From Shewanella sp. c952 (GTDB lineage: Bacteria; Pseudomonadota; Gammaproteobacteria; Enterobacterales; Shewanellaceae): a stretch of DNA of 64,000 bases. A program made the translations under genes and the position numbers. Shown one piece after another: positions 63,942-64,000 of this stretch (position 1 is the first letter of the stretch; each line of letters begins with the position of its first letter). The stretch spans positions 25,048 to 89,047 of the forward strand of contig NZ_BPEW01000022.1 of the NCBI RefSeq assembly GCF_019654975.1, read 5' to 3'. The notes below the pieces were generated by a model. It did no database searches. It was not told the DNA's origin and saw only the letters and a list, made by a program, of their open reading frames with translations.

Positions 63942-64000
63942 ACGCCTCCTCAAGCCAACGACCTAGCGTCTTCGGCGAAGTATGAAAGATGACTTCACGC

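Larger units (their letters stand above)
63457..64000. other. Upstream region of an rRNA operon
   Basis: The last 544 bases hold the RRM gene promoter side, two rRNA-type promoters (63687-63714 and 63914-63941) and leader sequence. The 16S gene and the boxA element are not reached, so the reading as an rrn leader rests on promoter form and on murI/trmA lying just upstream. Confidence 0.7.

Noticed and set aside
63942..64000. Start of 16S rRNA
   Set aside because: The sequence at the right edge is still leader; no 16S 5' sequence or boxA is reached.

Overview
The window is bacterial chromosome from a gammaproteobacterium, almost certainly a Shewanella or very close relative. The basis is gene content and order: a 12-gene type II secretion operon followed by yrfG, nudE and cysQ; hslR-hslO-pckA next to it; selD-mnmH; a desaturase divergent from fabR; and trmA/murI directly upstream of an rRNA operon promoter region. 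The species cannot be fixed from the sequence alone. Most of the window is conserved core genome, with one accessory island and several regulated accessory operons.

Layout. 0-8.3 kb: an outer-membrane protein, a YbdG-type MscS channel, a folX-folE-folM pterin operon, two small genes (DUF3429, DUF393), then a compact bufferin-type RiPP operon (DUF2282 precursor, MNIO/DUF692 enzyme, DUF2063 partner, ECF sigma factor, candidate anti-sigma protein). 8.3-15.1 kb: a triple-DUF333 lipoprotein, a membrane diguanylate cyclase, and a Fur-box-bearing divergent iron-uptake locus (DUF3325-DUF3649-PepSY against a TonB-dependent receptor). 15.1-18.0 kb: a small decayed peptide-toxin island inserted at the 3' end of moeB. 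It holds a 46-residue double-glycine-leader peptide gene, a truncated HlyD-type secretion gene, an HExxH metallopeptidase-like gene with a C9/T8 homopolymer near its start, three small membrane proteins, a frameshifted peptide remnant, and a second diverged copy of the moeB 3' end at the far boundary.

18.0-31.5 kb: moeB-moeA, ferritin with a Fur box, a NIT-HAMP-PAS-GGDEF-EAL sensor, ribB under an FMN riboswitch, a prolyl-oligopeptidase lipoprotein, a GIY-YIG protein, a TauE/SafE permease, and the mesX-mesD folate-independent methionine synthase pair. 31.5-40.7 kb: a 666-base gene-free stretch, a DGSG-repeat lipoprotein, a methyltransferase, an M14 carboxypeptidase, a secreted orphan, a membrane protein/XRE regulator pair behind a 20-bp inverted repeat, pckA, and hslO-hslR.

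40.9-52.6 kb: gspC to gspN, tightly packed with many overlapping or near-overlapping starts, encoding the type II secretion machine apart from the prepilin peptidase. 52.6-64 kb: yrfG, nudE, cysQ, an MFS transporter with an extra C-terminal domain, selD-mnmH, a delta-9 type desaturase and fabR sharing a perfect palindrome, trmA, murI, an RRM protein with a membrane anchor, and two tandem rRNA promoters at the right edge. The 16S gene itself lies beyond the window.

Several start codons given here differ from the longest open reading frame because a ribosome binding site places the start further downstream; this is stated in the entries. No tRNA, rRNA, CRISPR array, integrase or transposase was found inside the window.
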